Program-made: the position numbers and the translations under genes
Assembly (NCBI RefSeq): GCF_012927345.1
Contig: NZ_JABBGJ010000050.1
Span: 1-64,000 of the forward strand
From: Paraburkholderia polaris
GTDB taxonomy: Bacteria; Pseudomonadota; Gammaproteobacteria; Burkholderiales; Burkholderiaceae
DNA length: 64,000 bases
Direction of reading: 5' to 3'
In this document: positions 54,193 through 62,737 of the stretch, piece after piece
Numbering within the stretch: position 1 is the first letter of the stretch
How the letters are laid out: the number at the start of each line of letters is the position of its first letter
Notes under the pieces: generated by a model
What the model saw: only the letters and a program-made list of their open reading frames with translations
Databases searched by the model: none
What the model was told of the DNA's origin: nothing

Positions 54193-54946
54193 ATCGATCT
54201 TCCCCCTTACGCATTTCCTCCCATTGGTCCGGGTCATGGCCAAATATGACCTTTGCTCCAGACGCGGCAATACGTTGGACTTCGCGTAGTGACGCCATCG
54301 CCAGGTCAGGGTTCCACGTGTTGCGCGGCATCACCTCGCGGTCCAGATTGGGTCTCATGGCAACTGCGTCTGCAGCGAGCAGGAAACTGCCATCCCGGCT
54401 CAGCGTCGCGACCGCGCCAACGCTTCCCGGTGTGTGTCCGGGCAGAGGTACCAGGACTAACCTCCCGTCGCCAAAAACGTCATGCTCACCGTCAATGGCT
54501 TCGGTCGGCATGGGATGCTCCCAGTCGGCCGGGATGTACCCTTTCTGCACGGCGTCTGGACCCTGCGCGGCCTCCAATTCCTTGTAGTGACAGAAGAACG
54601 TGGCGCGCTTGAAAAACCCGTTGCATCCACAATGGTCAGAGTGCAGGTGCGAGTTGACCACGATGTCAATGTTATCCGGCACTAGTCCTAGCGTTGCCAG
54701 CTGTGAAACAACGTTGTCCTCGGGACCGCTCAAAGGCATCATCGCCTTGGCCATCGCACCCCAACGGCCAGTCGCATCTACCGCGGTATCCGGATGGCAT
54801 CCGGTGTCGAAAAGGACGTTGCCCTGTGCATGACGCAACAGTACGCAGGAAACCGGCAAATCGATTGTCTCGGTGCGCTCCGCTTCCGGTAGATAAACGC
54901 TCTTGCGCATACGCAGTCGACCACCGTTGAGAATATGCATTTTCAT
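54185..54946 (-). CDS. Metallo-beta-lactamase-fold hydrolase, AHL-lactonase type
   Basis: 253 residues. The dinuclear zinc motif is HLHSDHCG; further ligands lie in PLPGHTPGSVGAVATL and FGHDPDQWEEM. This arrangement is typical of the AiiA/AttM lactonase group, though the substrate need not be a homoserine lactone. Here it is wedged between the two iron-sulfur/molybdenum subunit genes, overlapping both by 4 and 8 bases, which implies a place in the same pathway, perhaps opening a lactone or thioester ring product. Confidence 0.88.
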   Translation of the reverse strand: MKMHILNGGRLRMRKSVYLPEAERTETIDLPVSCVLLRHAQGNVLFDTGCHPDTAVDATGRWGAMAKAMMPLSGPEDNVVSQLATLGLVPDNIDIVVNSHLHSDHCGCNGFFKRATFFCHYKELEAAQGPDAVQKGYIPADWEHPMPTEAIDGEHDVFGDGRLVLVPLPGHTPGSVGAVATLSRDGSFLLAADAVAMRPNLDREVMPRNTWNPDLAMASLREVQRIAASGAKVIFGHDPDQWEEMRKGEDRYE

Positions 54947-55479
54947 GGTGTATCGTCCTTGCTGATTTTCTGGCTTCCTGCAGCATCGCGAAGAGCGTTT
55001 CGTCCGGTCACGCAGACGCGAACCGCCTCAACGATGCCTTGATAGCCCGTACAGCGACAGAGATTCCCCGAGAGAACGTCCCTGATCTCTTCATCGCTAT
55101 CGAGCGGATATTTTTGCAACGCATCTGCACAGCTGGCCAGCATGCCTGGCGTACAGAAACCGCATTGCAAGCCGTGATGCTCCCGAAAAGCTTCCTGCAA
55201 AGGACTGAGCGCGTCGATGGTGCCCATACTCTCGACCGTGCGGACTTCACAACCATTTGCACGGATCGCGAGCATCAGGCACGAGCGCACGCTGTCGCCG
55301 TCAACCATCACCGTGCATGCACCGCAAACGCCGTGCTCGCAGCCAACGTGGGTTCCCGTCAGCCCAAGCGTGTGCCGCAGATAATCGGACAGTAGAAGAC
55401 GTGGTTCGACATCATCCTCGTGGACCTTCCCATTGACCAGGACCCACAGAGGTTTGAGAGGGATTTCAGTATCACTCAT
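54943..55479 (-). CDS. Molybdenum hydroxylase [2Fe-2S] subunit (CoxS type)
   Basis: 178 residues from ATG 55479. Two cluster motifs: CEHGVCGACTVMVDGDSVRSC and CGFCTPGM plus CRCTGYQGIVEAV. Passes electrons from the molybdenum site to FAD. Overlaps CoxM by 4 bases and the lactonase by 4 bases. Confidence 0.95.
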   Translation of the reverse strand: MSDTEIPLKPLWVLVNGKVHEDDVEPRLLLSDYLRHTLGLTGTHVGCEHGVCGACTVMVDGDSVRSCLMLAIRANGCEVRTVESMGTIDALSPLQEAFREHHGLQCGFCTPGMLASCADALQKYPLDSDEEIRDVLSGNLCRCTGYQGIVEAVRVCVTGRNALRDAAGSQKISKDDTP

Positions 55480-56354
55480 TGAGCGACTCCTGCGGCGCGC
55501 TGCCACGCTTTGCGTGTTACACGCTCCATCAATACGCCGGCAAGATGACGGCGGAATTCAGGCGAAGCATGCAGATCGGTATTCGGTTGCAGCGAATCGC
55601 AGGCTGCATGGACGGCATCGGCCATCACCTCGTCGGAGAGCACTTTCCCAGTCAGTACTGCTTCGGCTTCGGGACGGCGCATCGGCGTATCACCGACACC
55701 CATCATCGCGACGCGGGCCTCGCGGATCTCACCGCCCTGCACATTGAGTAACACGCCAACAGCTGCAAGCGCGAAGTCGCCTGCGCGCCGCGCAAACTCC
55801 TGGAAGCACCATCCCATGCCAGCGGGCAATCCCGGGAGTTCGACACGGACGACAATTTCGTCATCGTCCAGGGCAGTCGTCAGCGGTGCGACAAAGAATT
55901 CGGATGCCGGGATTTCCCGTTCGCCCCGAACCGAACGAGCAACGATCACAGCGTCGAGAAGACGGCTCAGCATCGGCAGTTCTGCGGCCGGATCAGCATG
56001 CGACAGACTTCCGCCGATCGTGCCGCGGTTGCGAATCGCGAGATGGGCAACGTTGTGCATCGTCTCCGGAATCACAGGAAATCGGCTTGCGACCAACGCC
56101 GAAGTTTCAAGCACTCGATGCCGCGTCAGAGCGCCGATCGTGAGTCCGCCATCGCTGCGTTCGCGGACGTACTCGAGTTCTAGCAGCCTGCTGATATCGA
56201 TGATGAGTGCCGGCCGCATGACCCTGAAGTTCAACATTGGCGTCAAACTCTGACCACCTGCCATCAGCTTGGCATCATCGACGTTAGCTGCAAGCACCTC
56301 AACAGCGTCGTCGATGGTGTCGGGACAACAGTAATCAAAAGGAGCAGGTTTCAT
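55476..56354 (-). CDS. Molybdenum hydroxylase FAD subunit (CoxM type)
   Basis: 292 residues. FAD-binding marks: AKLMAGGQSLTPMLNFRVMR and NRGTIGGSLSHADPAAELP. It hands electrons to NAD+ or another acceptor. It stands first of the three hydroxylase subunit genes, preceded by the CoxG/crotonase fusion. Confidence 0.95.
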   Translation of the reverse strand: MKPAPFDYCCPDTIDDAVEVLAANVDDAKLMAGGQSLTPMLNFRVMRPALIIDISRLLELEYVRERSDGGLTIGALTRHRVLETSALVASRFPVIPETMHNVAHLAIRNRGTIGGSLSHADPAAELPMLSRLLDAVIVARSVRGEREIPASEFFVAPLTTALDDDEIVVRVELPGLPAGMGWCFQEFARRAGDFALAAVGVLLNVQGGEIREARVAMMGVGDTPMRRPEAEAVLTGKVLSDEVMADAVHAACDSLQPNTDLHASPEFRRHLAGVLMERVTRKAWQRAAGVAQ

Positions 56355-56365
56355 AGTGATCCCGT

Positions 56366-57958
56366 CTAGCGGCCCTGAAACTTTGGCGAACGCTTTTCAC
56401 CGAACGCAGCGCGCCCTTCGCGGTAATCTTCGCTGGCAGCTGCGGCGGCAATGAGTGCCTCAGATCTGACCAGATCGAGAGCGCCCGTCCCCATCGCCAT
56501 CCCGTTGAGAAGGTACTTGGCACCTGCCATGGTCAGTGGCGCATTGCCCGCCAGCGATGTGGCAAAAGCACGGGCCTCGGCCATTGGGTCACTTTTGGCA
56601 ACCTGCTGCTTCGCGCCGATAAGGCGCTCCCAAAAAGACCGGCCTGAAGCAACCACGCCAAGGCCGGCGACCTGATCTACGAAACCGATTCTCAGGGCGT
56701 GGGTGGCGTCAAACCGTTGGCCGCCATACAGAATCTTCTTTGCTTCGGAGAGCCCGACGAGAGATAGCAGCTTGCGCGTTCCCTTCACGCCGTAAATGAT
56801 CGACAGACGCGCAGCGGGTATTCCCATCATTGCGTCCTGACCCGCAAAACGGAAATCGCAGGACATGGCCAGATGGGCTCCCCCTCCCAGGCAGTAGCCC
56901 CGCAGTACTGCGACCGTCGGCTTCGATATGTTTACGATGGCATCACAACAGGCGTCAACGGCGACTTCATACGTCGTCGCCTGCGCGACGTCAGCGCGGA
57001 CCTGTTCGAATTCGGCGATGTCGGCCCCGGCACAAAAGTCCGCGCCTGCGCCAGTTAGAATCACGGCGCGCACTTCCGGGTTGCGGTCGAGTGCGGCCAT
57101 GATCGACGGCATCGCAAGCCACATCCCGTAAGTCATGGCATTTCGGCTGCCAGGACGGTTCAGCGTGACCACGGCGACCTGATCCGAAATCCAGACCTTG
57201 ATCTTTTCTGAAGTCAACACGTCCATCACCTCAGCCTGCGCTTCTGCGGCCGGCACTTGTGACACGGGCGTTAGTACCGGCGCAGGCTGCGCAGGAATAT
57301 CCCGCGGTGCCGCAGCACGCTCGGGCACGGTTGGCGTTGGCGCCGCCTCCAGTGTCGATGCTTTCGCGTTGGCTGCAGCAGGTGCAGCAGCGGCTGCGGG
57401 CGTAGCTGCTGGGGCCTCCACGGTCGCGACTTCGGCTACCGGGACCGAGAGTTCCTGCATGAAAGCGTGCATGCCAGCCGGTTGTGCAGCAGAGAGCGAA
57501 GTGGAGTCTGACGCGCGGCCATCCACCTGCTTGCGGAACAGTTCAAAGAAGTCATCGGCGGATTTACGTGCCGCAGCATCAATCATGCGGGAGCCGAGTT
57601 GCGCCAGCTTGCCGCCGACGTTTGCCTTCACGCCGTAACGCAGGAGTGTCACCGTCGGCTCAAGAGCGTCAAGCGACACCTCAATATCGGCACGTGCGAA
57701 GCCCGCCGCACCGCCTGAACCTTCCCCAGTCAACGTATAGCTACGCGGCGGGGCAATATTCGAGAGGCTGACTTTGCCAGCGAATCGCGCTTTGATCGGC
57801 CCGACCCTGGATACGACCGTTGCTGTGAACTCATTCTTAGCTGTGCTTTCGAGGGATTCGCACCCTGGAATACTCGCTTGCAGGACCGCGGGATCATTCA
57901 GCGCTTCCCACACGACTTCGCGCGCAGCCTCCAGCCTCGCTTCGCCGACCATTTCCAT
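56366..57958 (-). CDS. Fusion of CoxG-like SRPBCC domain and crotonase-fold domain
   Basis: 530 residues. Residues 1-150 are a CoxG-type SRPBCC domain (MEMVGEARLEAAREVVWEAL; VSRVGPIKARFAGKVSLS). Residues about 160-260 are an Ala/Pro linker. Residues about 265-530 are a crotonase domain with the oxyanion loops FCAGADIAEFEQV and GYCLGGGAHLAMSCDFRFAG. In classical hydratases two Glu residues follow these loops; here AGE is AGQ and PE is PA (GIPAARLSII), so both acid/base residues appear to be lost. CoxG domains assist molybdenum-enzyme membrane docking or assembly. The fusion ties the hydroxylase to a CoA thioester step. GGAGGA precedes ATG 57958. Confidence 0.88.
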   Translation of the reverse strand: MEMVGEARLEAAREVVWEALNDPAVLQASIPGCESLESTAKNEFTATVVSRVGPIKARFAGKVSLSNIAPPRSYTLTGEGSGGAAGFARADIEVSLDALEPTVTLLRYGVKANVGGKLAQLGSRMIDAAARKSADDFFELFRKQVDGRASDSTSLSAAQPAGMHAFMQELSVPVAEVATVEAPAATPAAAAAPAAANAKASTLEAAPTPTVPERAAAPRDIPAQPAPVLTPVSQVPAAEAQAEVMDVLTSEKIKVWISDQVAVVTLNRPGSRNAMTYGMWLAMPSIMAALDRNPEVRAVILTGAGADFCAGADIAEFEQVRADVAQATTYEVAVDACCDAIVNISKPTVAVLRGYCLGGGAHLAMSCDFRFAGQDAMMGIPAARLSIIYGVKGTRKLLSLVGLSEAKKILYGGQRFDATHALRIGFVDQVAGLGVVASGRSFWERLIGAKQQVAKSDPMAEARAFATSLAGNAPLTMAGAKYLLNGMAMGTGALDLVRSEALIAAAAASEDYREGRAAFGEKRSPKFQGR

Positions 57959-58008
57959 TATTGACTCCTCCGTCTCACAGTATGTTTTGCGCTTGCGATG
58001 AACTGGGC

Positions 58009-58446
58009 TTATGCGGCTATCGATTCCAGAACAGCACGCACGGCCTCCGGAATGGGCACGGAGCGATTGTTTGCGCGCTCCACATAGACGTGCACAAACT
58101 GGCCAACCGCGCAGGCCTCGTGGGACTCGTTGCGGAACAGCGCAATTTCATATCGAACGCTTGAGTTACCAAGGTGTATCACCTTTAGGCCAATGTGGAC
58201 GGTGTCTGGAAACGCTACTGAAGAGAAAAACGTACATTTCGTTTCGATAACGAGGCCAACGATTTTGTTGTTAGCGATATCGAGAACGCCTTGCTCGATC
58301 AGATGGCGGTTCACAGCGGTGTCGAAGAACGCGTAATAGACGACGTTGTTCACGTGGCCGTACACGTCGTTATCCCCCCAGCGCGTCGGCAATATCGTGA
58401 AGTGACGGTATGCCTCCCGACGCGTCGGCCTGGCCTTTTCGCTCAC
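58009..58446 (-). CDS. Hotdog-fold acyl-CoA thioesterase (4HBT type)
   Basis: 145 residues from GTG 58446 behind GAGGAGG. The hotdog pattern is RWGDNDVYGHVNNVVYYAFF with the catalytic Asp, then NSSVRYEIALFRNESHEACA. It hydrolyses a CoA thioester, ending the pathway's CoA-bound phase or clearing dead-end thioesters. Overlaps the alcohol dehydrogenase stop by 4 bases. Confidence 0.9.
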   Translation of the reverse strand: MSEKARPTRREAYRHFTILPTRWGDNDVYGHVNNVVYYAFFDTAVNRHLIEQGVLDIANNKIVGLVIETKCTFFSSVAFPDTVHIGLKVIHLGNSSVRYEIALFRNESHEACAVGQFVHVYVERANNRSVPIPEAVRAVLESIAA

Positions 58447-59594
58447 AAGACCTCCTCGTAGATCGCCTTGGCATCTTCGATGGCAATTTCTCTCGGATTG
58501 TTTACGAGGAGACGCGTCTGACGCATCGCATCTTCGGCCAATGCCGTAATGTCGGCGGCCGCAATGCCGACGTCCCGGAGGCGGGTCGGCAACGCCAATT
58601 CTGTCGGTAAAGCCGCGAGACGCTCGACGAGTGCCTGAGCCTTTTGAGCCTGGGTTCCCTGGACATTCAGAATCACCACAGGCGCCAGTTCTGCGTAAAG
58701 CGACTCCGCAGCTTCCAGGTTGAAGCGCATGACCGCGGGCAGAACAAGAGAATTCGACAAGCCGTGTGGCACGTGAAACCGGGCGCCGACCGGATATGCG
58801 AGCGCGTGAACGCCGGCAACCGGAGCATTGGCAAACGCCAAGCCCGCGAGCATCGCCCCCAGCAGCATCCCCTGACGCGCCTCGCAGTTCGTTCCATTGG
58901 AACAGGCTTCGTGAATATTCAAGCTGAGCAGGCGCAGGGCCTCTCGGGCCAGGCAATCTGAGACAGGATTTTTCAAACGCTTGCTCGTGTATGCCTCAAT
59001 CGCATGCACCATCGCATCAATGCCAGTAGCAGCCGTCACAGCTGCGGGAAGACCCAGCGTCAGTTCGGCGTCCAGCACGGCAACGTCGGGTAAAAGAACG
59101 GGGGACACGACACCTTTCTTCTCGCCCTCACCTGTCGTGACGATGGAAATAGGCGTCACCTCCGACCCTGTGCCAGCGGTTGTCGGCACCAGAATGAGTG
59201 GCAACCGGGGACCTTTCGCAACGCCGACGCCGTAGATCTCGTCGAGCTTCTCCGTCCCATGCGCCAGAAGCGCGACAAGCTTTGCTACGTCCATCGAGCT
59301 TCCGCCGCCGAGCCCAATGACGCCGTCAGCACCCGATTGGACCGCGGCATCTGTCGCTGCAAGAATCACGTGCGCGGGCGGATCCGCCTGTACGTCAGAG
59401 TAGACCGTTACCGCTATCTCTTCGGCAGCGAAGCTGCGCAGCGCCGACTTGGTCAAGCCGTTGTCCACCACACCTTTATCCGTCACCAGAAAGATATTCC
59501 GGCAGCCTAAACGCTTGGCAATCTGGCCCAAACGGGCGGAAGCGCCGGGTTCGACGACGGTGGAACGGGTCGACTGAAATTCAAAACTGGTCAC
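58443..59594 (-). CDS. Iron-containing alcohol dehydrogenase (group III)
   Basis: 383 residues. NAD site GADGVIGLGGGSSMDVAKLV, PTTAGTGSEVTPIS, and the iron ligands in GIDAMVHAIEAYTS (Asp, His) and GVHALAYPVGARFHVPHGLS (His, His). Relatives include 4-hydroxybutyrate and maleylacetate-type dehydrogenases. With the semialdehyde dehydrogenase at the far end it could oxidise an alcohol to an acid. First gene of the long operon. Confidence 0.93.
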   Translation of the reverse strand: MTSFEFQSTRSTVVEPGASARLGQIAKRLGCRNIFLVTDKGVVDNGLTKSALRSFAAEEIAVTVYSDVQADPPAHVILAATDAAVQSGADGVIGLGGGSSMDVAKLVALLAHGTEKLDEIYGVGVAKGPRLPLILVPTTAGTGSEVTPISIVTTGEGEKKGVVSPVLLPDVAVLDAELTLGLPAAVTAATGIDAMVHAIEAYTSKRLKNPVSDCLAREALRLLSLNIHEACSNGTNCEARQGMLLGAMLAGLAFANAPVAGVHALAYPVGARFHVPHGLSNSLVLPAVMRFNLEAAESLYAELAPVVILNVQGTQAQKAQALVERLAALPTELALPTRLRDVGIAAADITALAEDAMRQTRLLVNNPREIAIEDAKAIYEEVL

Positions 59595-59646
59595 GATATC
59601 TCCTTGGCCTGACGAGCGTCCCGAAACTCTCGATACGCGTGCTTGT

Positions 59647-59668
59647 CACTTGCGTAACTAGACTATAA
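59647..59668. promoter_or_regulatory. Cluster operator motif, copy 2 (before the alcohol dehydrogenase operon)
   Basis: Matches the shared consensus at 47041 and 62704. On the minus strand TATAGT (59666-59661) follows TTGCAA by 17 bases, forming a plausible -35/-10 promoter for the operon. The motif would then cover the -10 box and the transcription start, the classic position for a repressor. It is 53-74 bases upstream of the first gene. Confidence 0.72.
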
Positions 59669-59860
59669 TTAGCCGAGGCACACTTTGCAAGCGGGTTTTC
59701 CCTCTCCCGGGAGCCGGAAGACTTGCCCCCATTTTCTGATTGCATATCCGTCTGATTACATAGCTTGCCCCCGAAACACTCGTGCAGACGGGCATTAGGG
59801 CGGGGAATGGCGTCGGAGCAGCGGCTGTCAGTAAGCCCTCGCGACGCATTGCTACTGATC

Positions 59861-59879
59861 ATGCAAAGGTAACTTGCAT
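59861..59879. promoter_or_regulatory. TGCA palindrome, possible further regulator site
   Basis: ATGCAA-AGGTAAC-TTGCAT is a perfect 6-bp inverted repeat. Its right half ACTTGCATTAC equals the left half of the cluster motif at 47041. It lies 170 bases before the small gene at 60049 and 270 bases from the operon start. Confidence 0.5.
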
Positions 59880-60048
59880 TACTCGTTCAAATCGTGACAC
59901 CATGGAGATGCTCGCGTGGTGAGGTTCGGCGAGCGGGAATCGAGGGGGCTTTGCCGAAAGAGCAGTATGATTGGTTCAACTCGATGGGGCGGCGGTCCGG
60001 AGAGACAGGACCGTGGCGCTTCGCCAACTCGTCTAAATGGAGACCCTT

Positions 60049-60378
60049 GTGAAGATCGTTATCAACAGGGAAGTAGGCGCGTTTAACTTGAGTGACGAGG
60101 CCGCGCATCGCTATCTGCGGATGAGTGGGCGGGACGGGATGGACAGTGAGTCCAGCGCAACATTGTCGCGTCAATTCGCCCACCAATATGCGCGCCGCAG
60201 CGACCCGGTATTAGTTGAAGTGGTCGAGAAGATGGGCCCCTCAGCAAGCGGAGACGATGCTTGCCTTGAAGTCGTTGACGTGCCTGCCACTGGTTGGCGC
60301 CTTCTCGACGTGTGCGGCATTGAGTGCGTCGTATCCGACGCTGGCGCACAAAGCGTGTCGACGTCGCAAACCCGCTAG
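60049..60378 (+). CDS. Small conserved protein, function unknown
   Basis: 109 residues from GTG 60049, with GGAG seven bases before it. The start KIVINREVGAFNLSDEAAHR and the segment RSDPVLVEVVEKMGPSASGD are a pattern I recall from small conserved proteins whose function is unknown. It is the only plus-strand gene between the long operon and the regulators. Confidence 0.65.
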   Translation: MKIVINREVGAFNLSDEAAHRYLRMSGRDGMDSESSATLSRQFAHQYARRSDPVLVEVVEKMGPSASGDDACLEVVDVPATGWRLLDVCGIECVVSDAGAQSVSTSQTR

Positions 60379-60613
60379 CAGAAGGGCATATTGTCTGTGG
60401 ATTGCGATTTTTTCGCGCGGTGTCCACGGGGCTGCGAGAAAGGCGCAGCCGACCTGCTGATTGACAACGGGGAGGAGCAGCTGTATTTGCCGCCAAGACA
60501 TCGCATGCCGTGTCGACCAACTAATTTTGGAAGTGCTCACCGGCACCGAAGCGCAGGAAAGGCGCTCAATCGCCGGCCCCTCTCAGCAAGACGCGGTAGA
60601 GCAACCACCCTTC

Positions 60614-61621
60614 TTATGCGGCATCAAGTTCAGCCGGAAGCATATATCGCAGGACGTAGCCCATTTCTCGCGCATCCAGCTCGTTTCCACACTTGTCACA
60701 GACCACAACTGCGTGGAAATCCTGGTCGCATTCCCGGTGTCGAAGTTTGAGAGGCGGCTTACCGCCGGAGAGCCACTTATCGCCCCAGTGCATCATGATG
60801 AGCATCGGACCGTACAGCGCTCGCCCCATCTCGGTGAGGCGATACTCGTAGCGCTTCGGGCCTTCCTGATAAAGCGTCTTGTTCGCGACGCCCTGCTCCA
60901 CTAGGCGCTGCAACCGGTCAGCAAGTATGTTGGTAGCGATGCCCAACCGCGTCTGGAATTCGTCGAAACGTCGAACCCCGTAAAAGAACTCGCGGATGAC
61001 CAGAAAGCTCCAACGATCTCCAATGATCTGAAGAGTTCGGGCTACAGAGCACGGCCGTACCCGCTCAAGCACGGTGGGGTCGGACGCACGGCGCGAACGC
61101 TTGCGATCTTCATTCCGCGCTGATTCACCCGCGCCGACACCATCGCGATAGTGCACCTGTCGTGGATTGATCTCGCCGTGGCAATGTGAACATGCCACCC
61201 GTGGATGGCATTCACATCCGCAGGATTTGTGAACGAGCTTTAACGGGGGAAGTGCGTCGCCGCTTAGCCATTGATCCCCGAAGGCGAGGAGTCCAATCAT
61301 GGTCGCGTAAAGGTCGCGTCCCTTGTCCGTCAGGCGGTACTCATGACGAGCCCCGCCCGTAGAAGGAATCTGTTTTCGCAACAACCCGAGGCCGGTGAAT
61401 TTCTTCAGTCGCTCTACAAGCGTGGTCCGTGGAACCTGCAGGAGGCTCTGGAACTGCTCAAACCGTCGTACGCCAAAAAAACACTCGCGCAAGACGAGAA
61501 ATCCCCACGGATCCGAAAGGATTTCAACAGTGCGCGCGACGGACGAGTAGCGCTCGACGGAAGCAAAACGGGCGTCCGAGGCGCGGTGACTGTCAGCTTC
61601 GAGTGTTGCGGGCTTCGCCAT
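60614..61621 (-). CDS. Tandem HxlR-type transcriptional regulator (two domains in one chain)
   Basis: 335 residues. Each half has a winged helix of the HxlR type: SVARTVEILSDPWGFLVLRE with FFGVRRFEQFQSLLQVPRTT, and SVARTLQIIGDRWSFLVIRE with FFYGVRRFDEFQTRLGIATN. Each ends in a Cys/His-rich tail that looks like a zinc site (CGCECHPRVACSHCHG; CDQDFHAVVVCDKCGNE). HxlR proteins normally dimerise, so this chain is a built-in dimer with unequal halves. It sits inside the CoA cluster and probably controls part of it. Confidence 0.88.
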   Translation of the reverse strand: MAKPATLEADSHRASDARFASVERYSSVARTVEILSDPWGFLVLRECFFGVRRFEQFQSLLQVPRTTLVERLKKFTGLGLLRKQIPSTGGARHEYRLTDKGRDLYATMIGLLAFGDQWLSGDALPPLKLVHKSCGCECHPRVACSHCHGEINPRQVHYRDGVGAGESARNEDRKRSRRASDPTVLERVRPCSVARTLQIIGDRWSFLVIREFFYGVRRFDEFQTRLGIATNILADRLQRLVEQGVANKTLYQEGPKRYEYRLTEMGRALYGPMLIMMHWGDKWLSGGKPPLKLRHRECDQDFHAVVVCDKCGNELDAREMGYVLRYMLPAELDAA

Positions 61622-61674
61622 AAAAACCTATCGATACCTTCTAGATGCCGACCAGCGCAGTCCGATATTCTACT

Positions 61675-62673
61675 TCACGCTGCGTGGGCCGATTGAGCCG
61701 GACTTTCCCGCATCTCGTGTCCCTGCAGAACCGGTACGGAATGCCGCATTGCAGTCATCTCCGCAAGAATGGATACCGCAATCTCCGGGGGCGTTTGTGC
61801 GCCGATGTGAAGCCCGATTGGCCCTCGGAGCCTTGCAATGTGGTCGTCGCGCAGATCAAACAGGCGTAGCCGCGCGCGCCGCTTCGAATTGTTCGCGCGG
61901 GAGCCGATGGCTCCGACGTAAAACGCGCTGGAGTTCAAGGCTTCGATGAGAGCCAGATCATCCAGCTTGGGATCGTGTGTCAGTGTAACAACTGCGGTGT
62001 GCCGGTCCAGTCCAATGCGAATCAACAGATCGTCCGGCATCTCTCGAGTTATCTGTGTATGCGGGACGGGCCACTCTGATGCGTATTCATCCCGCGGGTC
62101 ACACACGATGACGTCATACCCCAGGGGGACAGCCATACGCGCCACATACTCTGATAACTGACCTGCCCCTACGATTATCAGACGGTATTGAGGCCCATGA
62201 ACTGTTCGCAAGCTTTGCCCGTCGAATTGGACGTCCTGAGATTTGTTGCACTCATGGACAGCGGCGCGCCCGCTGCTCATATCCAACGCGCGCCCGACAA
62301 CAGCACCACGGCCCGTCAACTCCAATAGTCGCTCAAGACCGGAAGCAGGCCTGATAGGTTCGACGATCAGTTTCAATGTGCCGCCGCACGGAAGACCGAA
62401 GCGATGCGCCTCATCAGCCGATACGCCATACGTCACCTCGCAAGGCAACAATTTCGGTAACTCGCCCAATTTGACCCGAAGAATCAGATCGGCCTCGATA
62501 CAGCCGCCTGATACCGACCCCTTTAGGATACCGTCGCCTCGAATGACGACCATCGACCCGACCGGTCGTGGTGCTGAACCCCAGGTCCCGATCACAGTTC
62601 CTAACGCCACAGTCTCGCCGGCCCGGTGCCACATGACCGCCGCGCTCAGGACCTCCCTATCCATACTGTCCAT
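61675..62673 (-). CDS. XdhC/CoxI family molybdenum cofactor insertion protein
   Basis: 332 residues from ATG 62673. Its N-terminal XdhC part holds GTWGSAPRPVGSMVVIRGDG and GSVSGGCIEADLI with the family Cys. The C-terminal Rossmann-like part has LIIVGAGQLSEYVARMAVPL and VTLTHDPKLDDLALIEAL. It loads modified molybdenum cofactor into the CoxL-type subunit. Divergent from the BoxR-type gene with the shared motif between them. Confidence 0.9.
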   Translation of the reverse strand: MDSMDREVLSAAVMWHRAGETVALGTVIGTWGSAPRPVGSMVVIRGDGILKGSVSGGCIEADLILRVKLGELPKLLPCEVTYGVSADEAHRFGLPCGGTLKLIVEPIRPASGLERLLELTGRGAVVGRALDMSSGRAAVHECNKSQDVQFDGQSLRTVHGPQYRLIIVGAGQLSEYVARMAVPLGYDVIVCDPRDEYASEWPVPHTQITREMPDDLLIRIGLDRHTAVVTLTHDPKLDDLALIEALNSSAFYVGAIGSRANNSKRRARLRLFDLRDDHIARLRGPIGLHIGAQTPPEIAVSILAEMTAMRHSVPVLQGHEMRESPAQSAHAA

Positions 62674-62703
62674 GATCTCCTCGCCAACGTCTCTGCGTCT
62701 GCA

Positions 62704-62725
62704 GTATAGTCTATTTATGCAAGTC
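62704..62725. promoter_or_regulatory. Cluster operator motif, copy 3 (between xdhC-like and BoxR-like genes)
   Basis: On the minus strand it matches copy 1 at 18 of 22 positions and shares ACTTGC and AGACTATA exactly. It lies 12 bases before the BoxR-like start and 31 before the xdhC-like start, so one bound protein could control both directions, including its own gene. Confidence 0.72.
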
Positions 62726-62737
62726 ATTGGGTGAGCG

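Noticed and set aside
51766..55479. Calling the Cox-like genes a CO dehydrogenase
   Set aside because: The large subunit lacks the CO-dehydrogenase Cys loop and the neighbours are CoA and aromatic-type enzymes.
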